Assembly (NCBI GenBank): GCA_017542055.1
Contig: JAFXXW010000014.1
Coordinates: 1-51,334, forward strand
Reading direction: 5' to 3'
DNA: 51,334 nt
DNA from: Kiritimatiellia bacterium
GTDB lineage: Bacteria > Verrucomicrobiota > Kiritimatiellia > RFP12 > UBA1067
Within the stretch, counting starts at the first letter, position 1. The number at the start of each line of letters is the position of its first letter. A program made the position numbers and the translations under genes. Positions 25,154 to 33,644 of the stretch are shown piece by piece. The notes below the pieces were generated by a model. The model worked only from the letters and a program-made list of their open reading frames with translations, searched no databases and was not told the DNA's origin.

Positions 25154-28100
25154 TTGGAATTTCCGGTCGAAGGAGTACTTGATGAGGTGAAGCGCGCACT
25201 CGCGCGCAACCGGCCGGTCGTTTTGACGGCGCCGCCCGGCAGCGGCAAGACGACCGTAGTGCCGCCCGCCTTGCTGGACGAAGCATGGCTCAAGGGGCGC
25301 AAAATCGTCATGCTGGAGCCGCGTCGTCTCGCCGCTTCGAGGAGCGCCGAATATATCGCTTCGCGTCTCGGCTGTCCGGTTGGCGGCACGGTTGGCTATC
25401 AGGTGCGACTCGAGCGCAAGATCGGGGGCGACACGCGACTCGAAATAGTGACCGAGGGACTTTTGGCCCAGCGGATTCTCGCCGATCCGGAACTCAAGGA
25501 CGTGGGGCTGGTTATTTTCGACGAATTCCACGAGCGGAGCATCCAATGCGATCTCGCCTACGCTTTGACGCTCGACGTCAAGCGCGCGCTGAGGGACGAT
25601 TTGCGCATCATGGTCATGAGCGCCACGCTCGACGCCAAGGAGGTGGCGGCGCATCTGGGGGCGGAAACGATCGAAGCCGAAGGACGGATGTTCCCGGTGC
25701 AAAAGGTGTATTTGGGCAATATGTCGATGGCAGGCGCCATTCGCAAGGCTCAGGCCGAAACGGAGGGCGACATTCTCTGCTTTCTTCCGGGCGAGGCGGA
25801 AATCCGTCGTGCCCACGACCAGATTCCGGAAGCGTTGCCGCTATACGGGAGTCTTCCCAAAGCCGAGCAGGACCGGGTGTTCCGGAGCGATGGAGCGCGC
25901 AAGGTTATCTTGGCCACGTCCATCGCCGAAACAAGCCTCACGCTCCCCGGAATCACGTGCGTGGTCGATTCGGGTCTCATGCGCACAAGCAGGTTCCGCC
26001 CGGGTACCGGGATGTCGGGTCTCGTCACGTTGCCCCTGCCGATGGACCGGGCGGAGCAACGTGCAGGCCGGGCGGGACGGGTGCGGCCGGGCGTTTGTTA
26101 TCGACTTTGGAACGAGGGCGAGGAGCTCGCCCGACCTAAAAGCGCGTCGCCCGAAATATTGAACGCGGATTTGGCGCCACTGGTTGTGACGGCGTTTGCG
26201 TGGGGCGTAAGGAAATTGGACGATCTCCCTTGGCTTACGCCGCCTCCCGTTTCCGCTTGGGAGCAGGCGGTGGAGACAATCCGGCTTTTGGGGGTGGATG
26301 CGGCGACGCTGGGTCGCTACCCTATGCATCCGCGTCTCGCCGCCATGATGGCAATGAGCGGCGGCAACCCCGAAGCGGCCCGGCTTGCGGCCATTCTCGA
26401 GGAAGGCGTGCGGCGCGGCGAAACGGACATCACGAAAGTGGAAATGGGGGACCGGCAGCGACGTCTTGCGAAACGGTTCGAGTCGTATTTGGGCAGACGC
26501 CAAGGCGCTCCCATGTCGCCCGGAATGATGCTAAGTTACGCCTTCCCCGATCGGGTAGCCAAAAATCGCGGCAATGGCACGTTCCGGATGGTGTCGGGAC
26601 GCGGTTGCCATTTCGATCCGGGCGATGTGATGTGCGGCGCGGAGTATCTGGTGGCGTGCGAGTTGGACGATCGCGAGGGCGACGCCAAAGTTTTTCTGGC
26701 GGCCGAAATTGCCGCGAAAGAAGTGGAAGCGCGTTTTCGGGACGAAATTCGCGAAGTCGAGGTGTGCGAGTGGGATCGGCGTAGCGACTCGGTCCGGAGC
26801 GAGACGCGGCGCATGGTGGGACAGCTGGTTGTCGGAACCGTAGCCAAAAAGGGCGGTACGGGAGCGATCGAGGCGTTGATGGAAGGGGTGAGGGTCAAGG
26901 GGGTGGACAATCTCCCTTGCTGGACGAAGGCGGCGAAGGAATTGAAGGACAGGATCGGTTTCGTCTGGGGCTGGGATGAGGCGGCGTTTCTCTCGGCCTT
27001 GGCGGGCTTCGTGGACGGGATCTCGAGGTGGAAGGAGCTGGAGAAAGTTGATCTCCTTCCGGTGCTCGACTTCATGCTTGGCGAGTCGGGCCATTCGCGT
27101 TCCGAACTGGATCGGCTCGCCCCGGCCAAGCTCCAAGTTCCCAGCGGCAGTCATATGACGGTCCATTACGATGGCGCGGAACCGACGGTCGAAGTGCGGT
27201 TGCAGGAGTGTTTCGGCATGATGGAGTCGCCCAAGGTGATGGACGGCAAGGTGCCGGTGGTGATGACGCTGCTTTCGCCGGCGCAGCGTCCCATCCAGAT
27301 CACGAAGGATCTCGCGGGATTCTGGCGCGAGGGGTATCAGTTGGTGCGCAAGGATATGCGGGGGCGGTATCCCAAACACTATTGGCCGGAAGATCCGTTT
27401 TCCGCCACGCCCACGCGCCGAACCATCAAGCGTTCGTGCGTTTTGGCGGCGCTGCTGGCCGTTTCGTCCGTATTTTCGGGACTCGCCGCGCCTCCGCCCG
27501 ACAAGTGGGAGCTCGCCTTTACCGAGAATTTCGACGGCAACCGGCTCAACGGCAAGCTTTGGAAGCGCCTCCACACCGAGCCCGGCGCGAAGGTGTCGGA
27601 TTGGCGCAAAAACATTTCTTCGCGCAACGATCTCGTGGAGGTGAAGGGCGGGGCGTTGCGGTTGCACGGCAAGAAGAACGACGATCTCGCGTCCGATCCC
27701 CGGGCGGTTTTGGCGGGTGGCGTCACCACGCAGGGCGCGTTCGCCATGAAGTACGGCAAGGTGGAGGCGCGAATCAGATTCAAAGCGGCCAAGGGAGCAT
27801 GGCCGGCCTTTTGGATGATGCCGCAAAATCCGCTCGGCACTTGGCCCGCGTGCGGCGAGATCGATATCCTCGAGCGGCTCAACTACGATCCGTTCGTCTA
27901 TCACACCGTCCATTCCACCTGGACGCGACAGGGCGGCGCGCCGGCCAGTAGCGTCAAGGGCGAAATCAAACCCGACGCTTGGAACGTTTTCGCGCTCGAA
28001 TGGACGCCGGAAAAGATCGTATGGAAGGTAAACGGCAAGGTGACGCACACCTATCGCAAAGCGGGGGACGACCGCGCACGCTGGCCCTGGGATTATCCCT

Positions 28101-28252
28101 TTTATCTCCTTTTGGACATGCAATTGGGCGGCAACTGGGTGGGGGCGGTGGACGAATCCACGCTCCCGGCCGAAATGGCCATCGACTGGATCAAGTTTTA
28201 TCGCCTCAAGCGCGGAGCCAAACGCATCAGCGAATTTCTCCGTCCGCAATAA
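25154..28252 (+). CDS. hrpB: ATP-dependent helicase HrpB fused in frame to a GH16 glycoside hydrolase
   Basis: One uninterrupted 1032-codon frame encodes two unrelated proteins. Residues 1-757 are a complete HrpB DEAH-box helicase: Walker A APPGSGKTT (about 27-35), DEFH (123-126), MSATLDA, a QRAGRAGR motif, and the usual HrpB ending GRYPKHYWPEDP then PTRRT. With no stop, residues 758-780 follow as a signal-peptide-like stretch (IKRSCVLAALLAVSSVFSGL). Residues 785-1032 are then a GH16 beta-glucanase-type domain with its catalytic ExDxxE in GEIDILERL (Glu902, Asp904, Glu907). The start is a TTG fitting the HrpB N-terminus. Either a membrane-spanning fusion is made, or the GH16 part is separately translated; no ATG or GTG precedes the signal, only ATC at 27425. 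Confidence 0.88.
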   Translation: MEFPVEGVLDEVKRALARNRPVVLTAPPGSGKTTVVPPALLDEAWLKGRKIVMLEPRRLAASRSAEYIASRLGCPVGGTVGYQVRLERKIGGDTRLEIVTEGLLAQRILADPELKDVGLVIFDEFHERSIQCDLAYALTLDVKRALRDDLRIMVMSATLDAKEVAAHLGAETIEAEGRMFPVQKVYLGNMSMAGAIRKAQAETEGDILCFLPGEAEIRRAHDQIPEALPLYGSLPKAEQDRVFRSDGARKVILATSIAETSLTLPGITCVVDSGLMRTSRFRPGTGMSGLVTLPLPMDRAEQRAGRAGRVRPGVCYRLWNEGEELARPKSASPEILNADLAPLVVTAFAWGVRKLDDLPWLTPPPVSAWEQAVETIRLLGVDAATLGRYPMHPRLAAMMAMSGGNPEAARLAAILEEGVRRGETDITKVEMGDRQRRLAKRFESYLGRRQGAPMSPGMMLSYAFPDRVAKNRGNGTFRMVSGRGCHFDPGDVMCGAEYLVACELDDREGDAKVFLAAEIAAKEVEARFRDEIREVEVCEWDRRSDSVRSETRRMVGQLVVGTVAKKGGTGAIEALMEGVRVKGVDNLPCWTKAAKELKDRIGFVWGWDEAAFLSALAGFVDGISRWKELEKVDLLPVLDFMLGESGHSRSELDRLAPAKLQVPSGSHMTVHYDGAEPTVEVRLQECFGMMESPKVMDGKVPVVMTLLSPAQRPIQITKDLAGFWREGYQLVRKDMRGRYPKHYWPEDPFSATPTRRTIKRSCVLAALLAVSSVFSGLAAPPPDKWELAFTENFDGNRLNGKLWKRLHTEPGAKVSDWRKNISSRNDLVEVKGGALRLHGKKNDDLASDPRAVLAGGVTTQGAFAMKYGKVEARIRFKAAKGAWPAFWMMPQNPLGTWPACGEIDILERLNYDPFVYHTVHSTWTRQGGAPASSVKGEIKPDAWNVFALEWTPEKIVWKVNGKVTHTYRKAGDDRARWPWDYPFYLLLDMQLGGNWVGAVDESTLPAEMAIDWIKFYRLKRGAKRISEFLRPQ

Positions 28253-28296
28253 CCTTGACAAAGACAGAACATCGGTCGATGCCGGCGAAAAACCGC

Positions 28297-28325
28297 TTGA
28301 TTTTTCGGGCGAAATATGATATAAT
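28297..28325 (+). promoter_or_regulatory. Promoter of the transglycosylase-like/purN operon
   Basis: -35 TTGATT (28297-28302), 17-base spacer, TATAAT (28320-28325) within TATGATATAAT. The ATG at 28335 begins nine bases after the -10, predicting a leader of about three bases; no Shine-Dalgarno sequence is present. Confidence 0.78.
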
Positions 28326-28334
28326 ACACTATAT

Positions 28335-29453
28335 ATGCGGAAAGTTTTGGCGCTAGCGTTGGCTTGTGCATTCGGGCGGGCGGTTTGGGCGGACGTCCGG
28401 CTGGAGGTGTATAATCTTTCGGGCGATCGCGCTGCCGCTTGTATTTTGACCGATGGCGCGTGGGCGGACGTGCAACGCGCGTTCGAGGCGGTTATCGAAG
28501 TGCGCCATCAGGTGCAACGGAGGATCGACGCCTACAACCAGTACGCGGCGGCGATGGGATTCGAGGAAGTTCCCATGTCGTCCGCGCCCATCAAGACGCA
28601 GATCAAGATCGGCGACGAAGTGTTTTACTTCGAGGAGGACGGCAGTTTGTGGTTCGACCCCCGGTTTATTTTGCCGGAAGAACTGGCGGCGAAAGATTTG
28701 GTGGAACGCTACTACAAGGCGATTTGCATGCAAGAGAAAGTGCTGGCGGCCTTGGGGGTGGAGAAAGAGCCCGAGGTGGAGCAGGTGAAAGAAGAAGAGG
28801 CGCCCAAGCCGGTCGCAAGCCCGCAAGCGCAAGTGGCGGACGCGCCCAAACCGAAAAGGCGACTTCCGGTTTTCCGGGGTTTCGAAGATGCGCGCTATCA
28901 GCAGTATGACGAGCTGATCCTCAAATATACGGACGACTTCAACAACAATCGCGCGGCATGGGCGGACGCCACGCCCGGGCAGGCGGCGAGCATCCACGAT
29001 TTGCGTCCGGCGCTGGTCAAGTCGCACATGATCGAGGAATCCGGCGGCTCGGGGCCCAAGTCCAAGAAAGCGTGGCAGGTGGATCCCTTGCAGGTCAACG
29101 TGCCGGGAGACTGGGACAGCATCAAGCAGCAGGTGGGGCTCAAAAAGCCTTCGCGTCGCAACGAGGGAACGGCCGCGCAGAATGTCAAGGCGGCCATCAA
29201 GTATCTGGTGCGCAAGGGTTTCGGCACGTCCGGAGCGCCGGCCAAGACGCGGCCCGGCAAAAGGTTCGACGGCTGGTATACGGCGCTAAGGCGTTACAAC
29301 GGACGGAACTCGCGGACGGAATCGGGCAAGCGCTACAAGGACGCTTACGCCGAACGGATCATCAAGCGGGCGGAGTCGCCGCACGCGTTCGTGCCGATCG
29401 CCAACGATGTCAAAAAGAGCCGCACCACGCGGTCCAGGAAGGCGGGCAAATGA
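28335..29453 (+). CDS. Secreted lytic transglycosylase-like protein
   Basis: A 372-residue exported protein (signal MRKVLALALACAFGRAVWA). After an N-terminal unknown region and a Glu/Pro/Ala linker (about residues 140-180), the C-terminal 190 residues follow the soluble-lytic-transglycosylase pattern. This comprises a helix ending in the putative catalytic glutamate (HMIEESGG, Glu234/Glu235), then WQVDPLQV, NVKAAIKYL and the ALRRYNGRN segment. It would cleave peptidoglycan glycan strands in the periplasm; the assignment is by pattern only and the family match is remote. The next gene is a diverged copy, sharing VFRGFED, the ASIH segment and the YAER-KR ending. Confidence 0.6.
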   Translation: MRKVLALALACAFGRAVWADVRLEVYNLSGDRAAACILTDGAWADVQRAFEAVIEVRHQVQRRIDAYNQYAAAMGFEEVPMSSAPIKTQIKIGDEVFYFEEDGSLWFDPRFILPEELAAKDLVERYYKAICMQEKVLAALGVEKEPEVEQVKEEEAPKPVASPQAQVADAPKPKRRLPVFRGFEDARYQQYDELILKYTDDFNNNRAAWADATPGQAASIHDLRPALVKSHMIEESGGSGPKSKKAWQVDPLQVNVPGDWDSIKQQVGLKKPSRRNEGTAAQNVKAAIKYLVRKGFGTSGAPAKTRPGKRFDGWYTALRRYNGRNSRTESGKRYKDAYAERIIKRAESPHAFVPIANDVKKSRTTRSRKAGK

Positions 29454-30301
29454 CACTGCTGCCGATCGTTCTGGCGATCACCGCCACCTTGACGCCGATG
29501 CGCCCCCGGCCGGAATGGCCGACGAGCTGGGAGGCGGAGCTTTCGGAAGAGGAGGCGCTGGCGTTCGACGAGGGCAACGAGTGGGTGAGCGAAATCTACG
29601 AGCGCCGGCGACTGTGGCACGAGTTTCTGAAGCAGATCCGCTGCCGGGAGTCGCCGCAATCGACGGTGGGGGTGCGCTTTACGCTTACCTACAAGCATCG
29701 CGTGTGGGCGTTCGACGAGTTCGGGCATTTCTGGAACGACAGCCGGTTCATTCGCGATGACGAGCAGGAGGGGGTGGAAGTGCTGGAAAGCTGGTTCAAA
29801 GAGCTGGTGGAGCGCAGCCCCTACGCCGGCTTCGCATGGTCGTCGGAAGACGAAGAGACGATCGTCTTCCGGGGCTTCGAGGATGGACGTTTCAATGCGC
29901 TCGATTTCACGATTCTCCGGTTGTGCGAAGATTTCAATCTGGAACCGAAGCGATTCTGGGATTGGTCGGGTCGGGTTGCGCCCAAGCAGGTGGCGTCGAT
30001 CCACGAGCTGTCGCCGAGATTGTTGAAGGCGTTGCTGCTGGAGGAATTCTACTGGGACTATCCGTCCAATCTCGATGACGAGGCGATCATCCGGATCATG
30101 ATGGAAATTTCGGAATCGGGCTTTGACGAAGGCGGAAGGTTCGAGGGTTGGTTCAACGCCATTCGAGACTTCGGCTCCCGGCATGGCTGGCAGGGCGAGA
30201 ACGATTACTACCAGGCGCAATACGCCGAGCGGGTGGTAAAGCGGTCCAACAATCCCGGGACGTACGTTCCGGTAATCACGCGAAAGGGAAAAGATGAGTA
30301 G
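29450..30301 (+). CDS. Diverged paralogue of the preceding transglycosylase-like protein
   Basis: A 283-residue protein starting with a short hydrophobic segment (MTLLPIVLAITATL), probably a signal or anchor. It shares several blocks with its upstream neighbour: VFRGFEDGR, KQVASIHELSPRLLKALLLEE, RFEGWFNAI and YAERVVKRSNNPGTYVPV, so the two arose by tandem duplication. The segment that carries the glutamate and the Q-V-D-P block upstream is shortened and changed here (EEFYWDYPSN), so catalytic ability is doubtful. It overlaps the upstream stop (ATGA), and its own TAG stop overlaps purN. Function unknown. Confidence 0.6.
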   Translation: MTLLPIVLAITATLTPMRPRPEWPTSWEAELSEEEALAFDEGNEWVSEIYERRRLWHEFLKQIRCRESPQSTVGVRFTLTYKHRVWAFDEFGHFWNDSRFIRDDEQEGVEVLESWFKELVERSPYAGFAWSSEDEETIVFRGFEDGRFNALDFTILRLCEDFNLEPKRFWDWSGRVAPKQVASIHELSPRLLKALLLEEFYWDYPSNLDDEAIIRIMMEISESGFDEGGRFEGWFNAIRDFGSRHGWQGENDYYQAQYAERVVKRSNNPGTYVPVITRKGKDE

Positions 30302-30908
30302 ACTGAAACTGGGCGTTCTGGGGTCTGGCGCGGGCTCGAACATGCAGAGCATCGTGGACGCCATCGACCGGGGCGAATTGGATGCGGACATCAAGTTGGT
30401 GCTGGCCGACGTGCCGGACGCGAAGATTCTGGATCGGGCCAGGCGGCACGGCATTCCTTGCGCGTATCTGGATTGCGCGCCGTTCCGGACGAAGCTGGAG
30501 GGACCGGCGGAGGACCGGTGTATCGAACTTTTGAAAGGCGCTGGGGTGGATACGGTGGTGCTGGCCGGCTTCATGCGCATCGTAAAGACCAAGCTCCTCG
30601 CGGCATTTCCGGAGCGGGTGATCAACATCCATCCGGCGCTCTTGCCGGCGTTCCCCGGCGTGCACAGTTGGACGCAGGCGCTCGACTACGGTTGCAAGGT
30701 GGCGGGAGTGACGGTGCACTTCGTGGATGCGGGAACCGATTCTGGGCCCATCCTCGTGCAGAAGTGCGTCAAGGTGGAGGAAAACGACACGCCGGAAAGT
30801 CTCCATGCGCGCATCCAGGTGCAGGAGCATATCGCATATCCGGAGGCGTTGAGGATAATAGCCCGGGGAAATTATCGCATCGAAGGCAGGAGGGTCAAAA
30901 TTGGATAG
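30294..30908 (+). CDS. purN: Phosphoribosylglycinamide formyltransferase
   Basis: GAR transformylase (204 residues), which adds a formyl group from 10-formyl-tetrahydrofolate in the third step of purine synthesis. Seen: the phosphate-binding start LGVLGSGAGSNMQSI, LAGFMRIV, the catalytic NIHPALLPAF (Asn and His), and VHFVDAGTDSGPIL with the conserved aspartate. Length is normal. It overlaps both neighbours by eight bases and ends with TAG, a second proven use of UAG as a stop. Confidence 0.95.
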   Translation: MSRLKLGVLGSGAGSNMQSIVDAIDRGELDADIKLVLADVPDAKILDRARRHGIPCAYLDCAPFRTKLEGPAEDRCIELLKGAGVDTVVLAGFMRIVKTKLLAAFPERVINIHPALLPAFPGVHSWTQALDYGCKVAGVTVHFVDAGTDSGPILVQKCVKVEENDTPESLHARIQVQEHIAYPEALRIIARGNYRIEGRRVKIG

Positions 30909-31656
30909 ATATCTCGAGCTGGTGGAGCGCACGCTGGACGAGGTGTTGCCCCGGGGACGCCCGGAGCGATTCTCGGAAGCCATGCGTTACGCGGTGGGCA
31001 CGGGCGGCAAACGCTTGAGGCCGGTGATCTGTCTAGCTTCGGCCGAGGCGGCGGGCGGCAAGGCGGAAGATGCGCGTTACCCGGCGGCGGCGATCGAGCT
31101 GTTGCACAACTACACGTTGGTGCACGACGATCTTCCGGCAATGGACAATGACATCGAGCGCCGGGGCAAGCCCAGCGTGTGGGCCAAGTTCGGCGAGGCG
31201 AATGCGATTCTCGCGGGGGACGCGTTGCAGGCGCTGGCGTTCCGGACGGCGGCGCGGGCTCCCCGCAACGTGGCGGAAATCGTGGCGGTGCTGGGCGAAA
31301 AGGGCGTGGGCGTGGTGCAGGGGCAGGTGGAGGATATCGGGAGCGACAAGGACGTGCCGTATGTCTACGAGCACAAGACGGCGGACCTCTTCGTGGCGGC
31401 GGCGGCGATGGGCGGTTATGCGGCCGGAGCGGATGCGGGGACGATCGAGACCCTGAAGGAATTTGCGCTCAATCTGGGCCTGGCTTTCCAGTACGAGGAC
31501 GATCTGCTGGACGGCGACTATACGTACTCCAAGGAGGAGACGGAGCGATTGGCGCGCGAAACTACGCGCAGGGCGGTGGAGGCGCTCGCGCGGCTGAAGG
31601 GCGATACGTCGTTTTTGCGGGAACTCGCGAACAAACTCGTAGGAAGGAGGGTGTGA
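30901..31656 (+). CDS. ispA: Polyprenyl (farnesyl/geranylgeranyl) diphosphate synthase
   Basis: A 251-residue trans-prenyltransferase that condenses isopentenyl diphosphate with allylic diphosphates. The first aspartate-rich motif is HDDLPAMDND and the second is YEDDLLDGD; GTGGKRLRPVI and GEANAILAGDALQ are also typical. It is about 40 residues shorter than E. coli IspA, with a trimmed N-terminus and tail. Product length cannot be read reliably, so the symbol is tentative. The start is TTG at 30901, supported by a strong AGGAGGG seven bases upstream, inside the end of purN. Confidence 0.87.
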   Translation: MDRYLELVERTLDEVLPRGRPERFSEAMRYAVGTGGKRLRPVICLASAEAAGGKAEDARYPAAAIELLHNYTLVHDDLPAMDNDIERRGKPSVWAKFGEANAILAGDALQALAFRTAARAPRNVAEIVAVLGEKGVGVVQGQVEDIGSDKDVPYVYEHKTADLFVAAAAMGGYAAGADAGTIETLKEFALNLGLAFQYEDDLLDGDYTYSKEETERLARETTRRAVEALARLKGDTSFLRELANKLVGRRV

Positions 31657-33056
31657 TGCGGATAACGTTCTATGGCGCGGCGCAGACCACTACGGGATCG
31701 ATGCATCTGGTAGAGGCCAACGGCAAGAAGATACTGCTCGATTGCGGACTTTATCAGGGCCATCGCAAAGAGGCGTTCGAGAAGAACCGCAATCTGCCCA
31801 TCGACCCCAAGACGATCGACTACGTTATTTTGTCGCACGCGCATATCGACCACTCGGGCAATCTGCCGCAGCTGGTGCGTCAGGGCTTCCGGGGTCGGGT
31901 GTTCGCGCGACAGTCGACGACGGACCTTTGCGCCATCATGCTCAAGGATTCGTGCTATCTGCAGAAACGGGACCTCGAGTACATCAACAAGAAGCGCAAG
32001 CGCGACGGCAAGAAACTGTTCGAGCCGTTGTATGACGAAAAGGACGTGGACGCGTTGATGCAGTTGTTCGTGCCCACGCACATGCACGAGCCGAGGCAAA
32101 TCGCGCCGGGGATCACGCTCGAGTTTTTCAACGCGGGGCATATTTTGGGGTCGGCGCTGGTGCAGTTGGATATCAAGTCGGATCACGGACACAATCACCG
32201 TCTGCTCTTTTCCGGCGATCTCGGCCAGCCCAACCAACCGATTTTGCGGCACTTCGAATATCCGGCGGGCGCGGACATACTGCTGATCGAGTCCACTTAT
32301 GCGGACCGGTTCCATCCTCCGGCCGACGACGTGGAGTTCCGTCTCGAAAAATATCTCAAGTACATCGATCGCCACAATTCCAAGTTGCTCATACCGGCGT
32401 TTTCGGTGGGACGCACGCAACAGATTATATGGTATCTCAACAAGCTCCTCGAGAAGAATAAGATTCCGCGCGAGGTCAAGGTGTATATCGATTCGCCTTT
32501 GTCGCAGAAGGCAACGCGCATCTACGCCGCGCATCGCGAGGTGTACAACCAGGAAGCGCGCGAGATGTTGATGCAGGGCAAGGATCCGTGCGAGTTCCCG
32601 GGGATGATTTTCGTTGGAACGCCGGAGGAGTCGATGGCGCTCAACGACACTCCGGGCCCCATGGTGATCATCGCGGCCAGCGGAATGTGCGAAGGCGGTC
32701 GCGTCCTTCATCATCTCAAACATTGCGTGCAGGACGAGGACAATATCATTCTCATCGTGGGCTTCCAGGCGGAGAACACTTTGGGGCGCCGGATCGTGGA
32801 GCGGCACGATCCGATCCGCATCTTGGGCGAGGAAATGGCGCTAAAAGCCAAGGTGGAGGTAATCAACGCGCTCTCGGCCCATGCGGACCGCGCGGGGTTG
32901 GTTAACTGGCTGGACGAGGTGAAGGACAACGTGCGCCACGCCTTTGCCGTACATGGCGAACCGGACAAGGTCAACGCCATGGTGGAAATACTGAAAGAGC
33001 ACGGAATACCCAATGCAATCGCGCCTTCTCCGGGGCAAACCTACCGGTTCGATTGA
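31656..33056 (+). CDS. Beta-CASP metallo-beta-lactamase nuclease (CPSF73/YSH1-like)
   Basis: A 466-residue metallo-beta-lactamase-fold protein with a beta-CASP insertion, the architecture of RNA-processing nucleases. The zinc motif is HAHIDHSG (His61, His63, Asp65, His66), with further ligands in FNAGHILGSA and LLFSGDLG. The beta-CASP part shows IPAFSVGRTQQI and SGMCEGGRVLHHL, and the C-terminal zinc histidine is in ALSAHADR. Bacterial relatives are thought to process or degrade RNA, but no target is known. It begins on the ispA stop (GTGATG) behind a GGAAGGAGGG site. The operon ends here with a clear terminator. Confidence 0.87.
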   Translation: MRITFYGAAQTTTGSMHLVEANGKKILLDCGLYQGHRKEAFEKNRNLPIDPKTIDYVILSHAHIDHSGNLPQLVRQGFRGRVFARQSTTDLCAIMLKDSCYLQKRDLEYINKKRKRDGKKLFEPLYDEKDVDALMQLFVPTHMHEPRQIAPGITLEFFNAGHILGSALVQLDIKSDHGHNHRLLFSGDLGQPNQPILRHFEYPAGADILLIESTYADRFHPPADDVEFRLEKYLKYIDRHNSKLLIPAFSVGRTQQIIWYLNKLLEKNKIPREVKVYIDSPLSQKATRIYAAHREVYNQEAREMLMQGKDPCEFPGMIFVGTPEESMALNDTPGPMVIIAASGMCEGGRVLHHLKHCVQDEDNIILIVGFQAENTLGRRIVERHDPIRILGEEMALKAKVEVINALSAHADRAGLVNWLDEVKDNVRHAFAVHGEPDKVNAMVEILKEHGIPNAIAPSPGQTYRFD

Positions 33057-33061
33057 ACGAA

Positions 33062-33093
33062 AAGTCGCGGCCTGAAACCGCGACTTCTTTTTT
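33062..33093 (+). terminator. Rho-independent terminator
   Basis: A 9-bp stem (AAGTCGCGG with CCGCGACTT), 7-base loop, then C and six T. It starts six bases after the nuclease stop codon and closes the purN operon ahead of the mraZ promoter. Confidence 0.92.
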
Positions 33094-33103
33094 GCCGTAA
33101 AAC

Positions 33104-33150
33104 TTTTTTCATTTTACCTATTGACAAATGGGTGTCAAAAGGTGTATAAT
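33104..33150 (+). promoter_or_regulatory. mraZ promoter with conserved upstream block
   Basis: Consensus -35 TTGACA (33121-33126), 18-base spacer, TATAAT (33145-33150). The block TTTTCATTTTACCTATTGA lies directly before and across the -35, as at three other promoters here. Predicted start near 33157, about five bases before the mraZ ATG. Confidence 0.88.
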
Positions 33151-33171
33151 AGTGTCAGACAATGTCAAAAG
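33132..33171 (+). promoter_or_regulatory. Four 10-bp direct repeats, candidate MraZ operator
   Basis: GTGTCAAAAG, GTGTATAATA, GTGTCAGACA and ATGTCAAAAG stand in strict 10-base register from 33132 to 33171, overlapping the -10, the start site and the mraZ ATG. MraZ is known to bind short direct repeats with a 10-bp period in its own promoter (TGGG-type in E. coli, AAAGTG-type in mycoplasmas). Autoregulation through these repeats is inferred. Confidence 0.55.
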
Positions 33172-33644
33172 TAGGCAATCAGAGTGTCGCTATGTCGACC
33201 GGAACAGACTCGGGAGTCTTGGTAGGGCGTTGTGAATACAACCTCGACCCCAAGCACCGTTTCACCATTCCCAGCGGATGGCGGGAGGTGATGGGGGATC
33301 CCAAGTATGTTTACGTGATGCCTGACGGCAAGGAGCGCTGCCTCAATCTAATTCCGCCTGCGGAAATGGAGTCGAGGTTGGCGAAGCTGCGTGAGCGGGC
33401 TTTGTTTGATCCCTCGGTCACGAAGCATCTCCAGGCCATCGGTGCGGCAACTGAACAGCTTACGCTCGATGTGCAGGGCCGAATCCGCGTTTGCGACAAG
33501 CTCCTTCAGTTTGCGAACTTGACGACGACGGTTGCGATGGTGGGTTCGGTCCGCATGATCAAGCTTTGGGATCCGGCGGCGCTCAAGCCGGACGTGGTGG
33601 ATCAGACGGAACTCAACAACGCTTTGGAGTCGGTTGGATTCTGA
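33162..33644 (+). CDS. mraZ: Transcriptional regulator MraZ
   Basis: MraZ (160 residues), the AbrB-fold DNA-binding protein that heads and autoregulates the division and cell-wall cluster. Two SpoVT/AbrB-like repeats are present: EYNLDPKHRFTIPSGWRE and, about 60 residues on, QLTLDVQGRIRVCDKLLQ. The N-terminus carries about 20 extra residues compared with most MraZ proteins. A second ATG at 33192 would give a more standard length, but neither ATG has a Shine-Dalgarno site, and 33162 sits at the predicted leaderless position. rsmH follows with a shared base (CTGATG). Confidence 0.9.
   Translation: MSKVGNQSVAMSTGTDSGVLVGRCEYNLDPKHRFTIPSGWREVMGDPKYVYVMPDGKERCLNLIPPAEMESRLAKLRERALFDPSVTKHLQAIGAATEQLTLDVQGRIRVCDKLLQFANLTTTVAMVGSVRMIKLWDPAALKPDVVDQTELNNALESVGF

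Noticed and set aside
28256..28285. TTGACA and a CATCG/CGATG hairpin after the HrpB-GH16 gene as promoter or terminator
   Set aside because: No -10 follows at the right distance, the hairpin has a two-base loop and no T-run.
9287..30908. Genome-wide recoding of UAG to explain the dtd stop
   Set aside because: TAG ends DUF192 (9287), the gene ending at 30301 and purN (30906), each at a sensible place, so UAG is an ordinary stop here.
33192..33644. Shorter mraZ from the second ATG
   Set aside because: It would match usual MraZ length, but lacks a ribosome site, while the ATG at 33162 fits the near-leaderless spacing seen at five other promoters. Not fully excluded.
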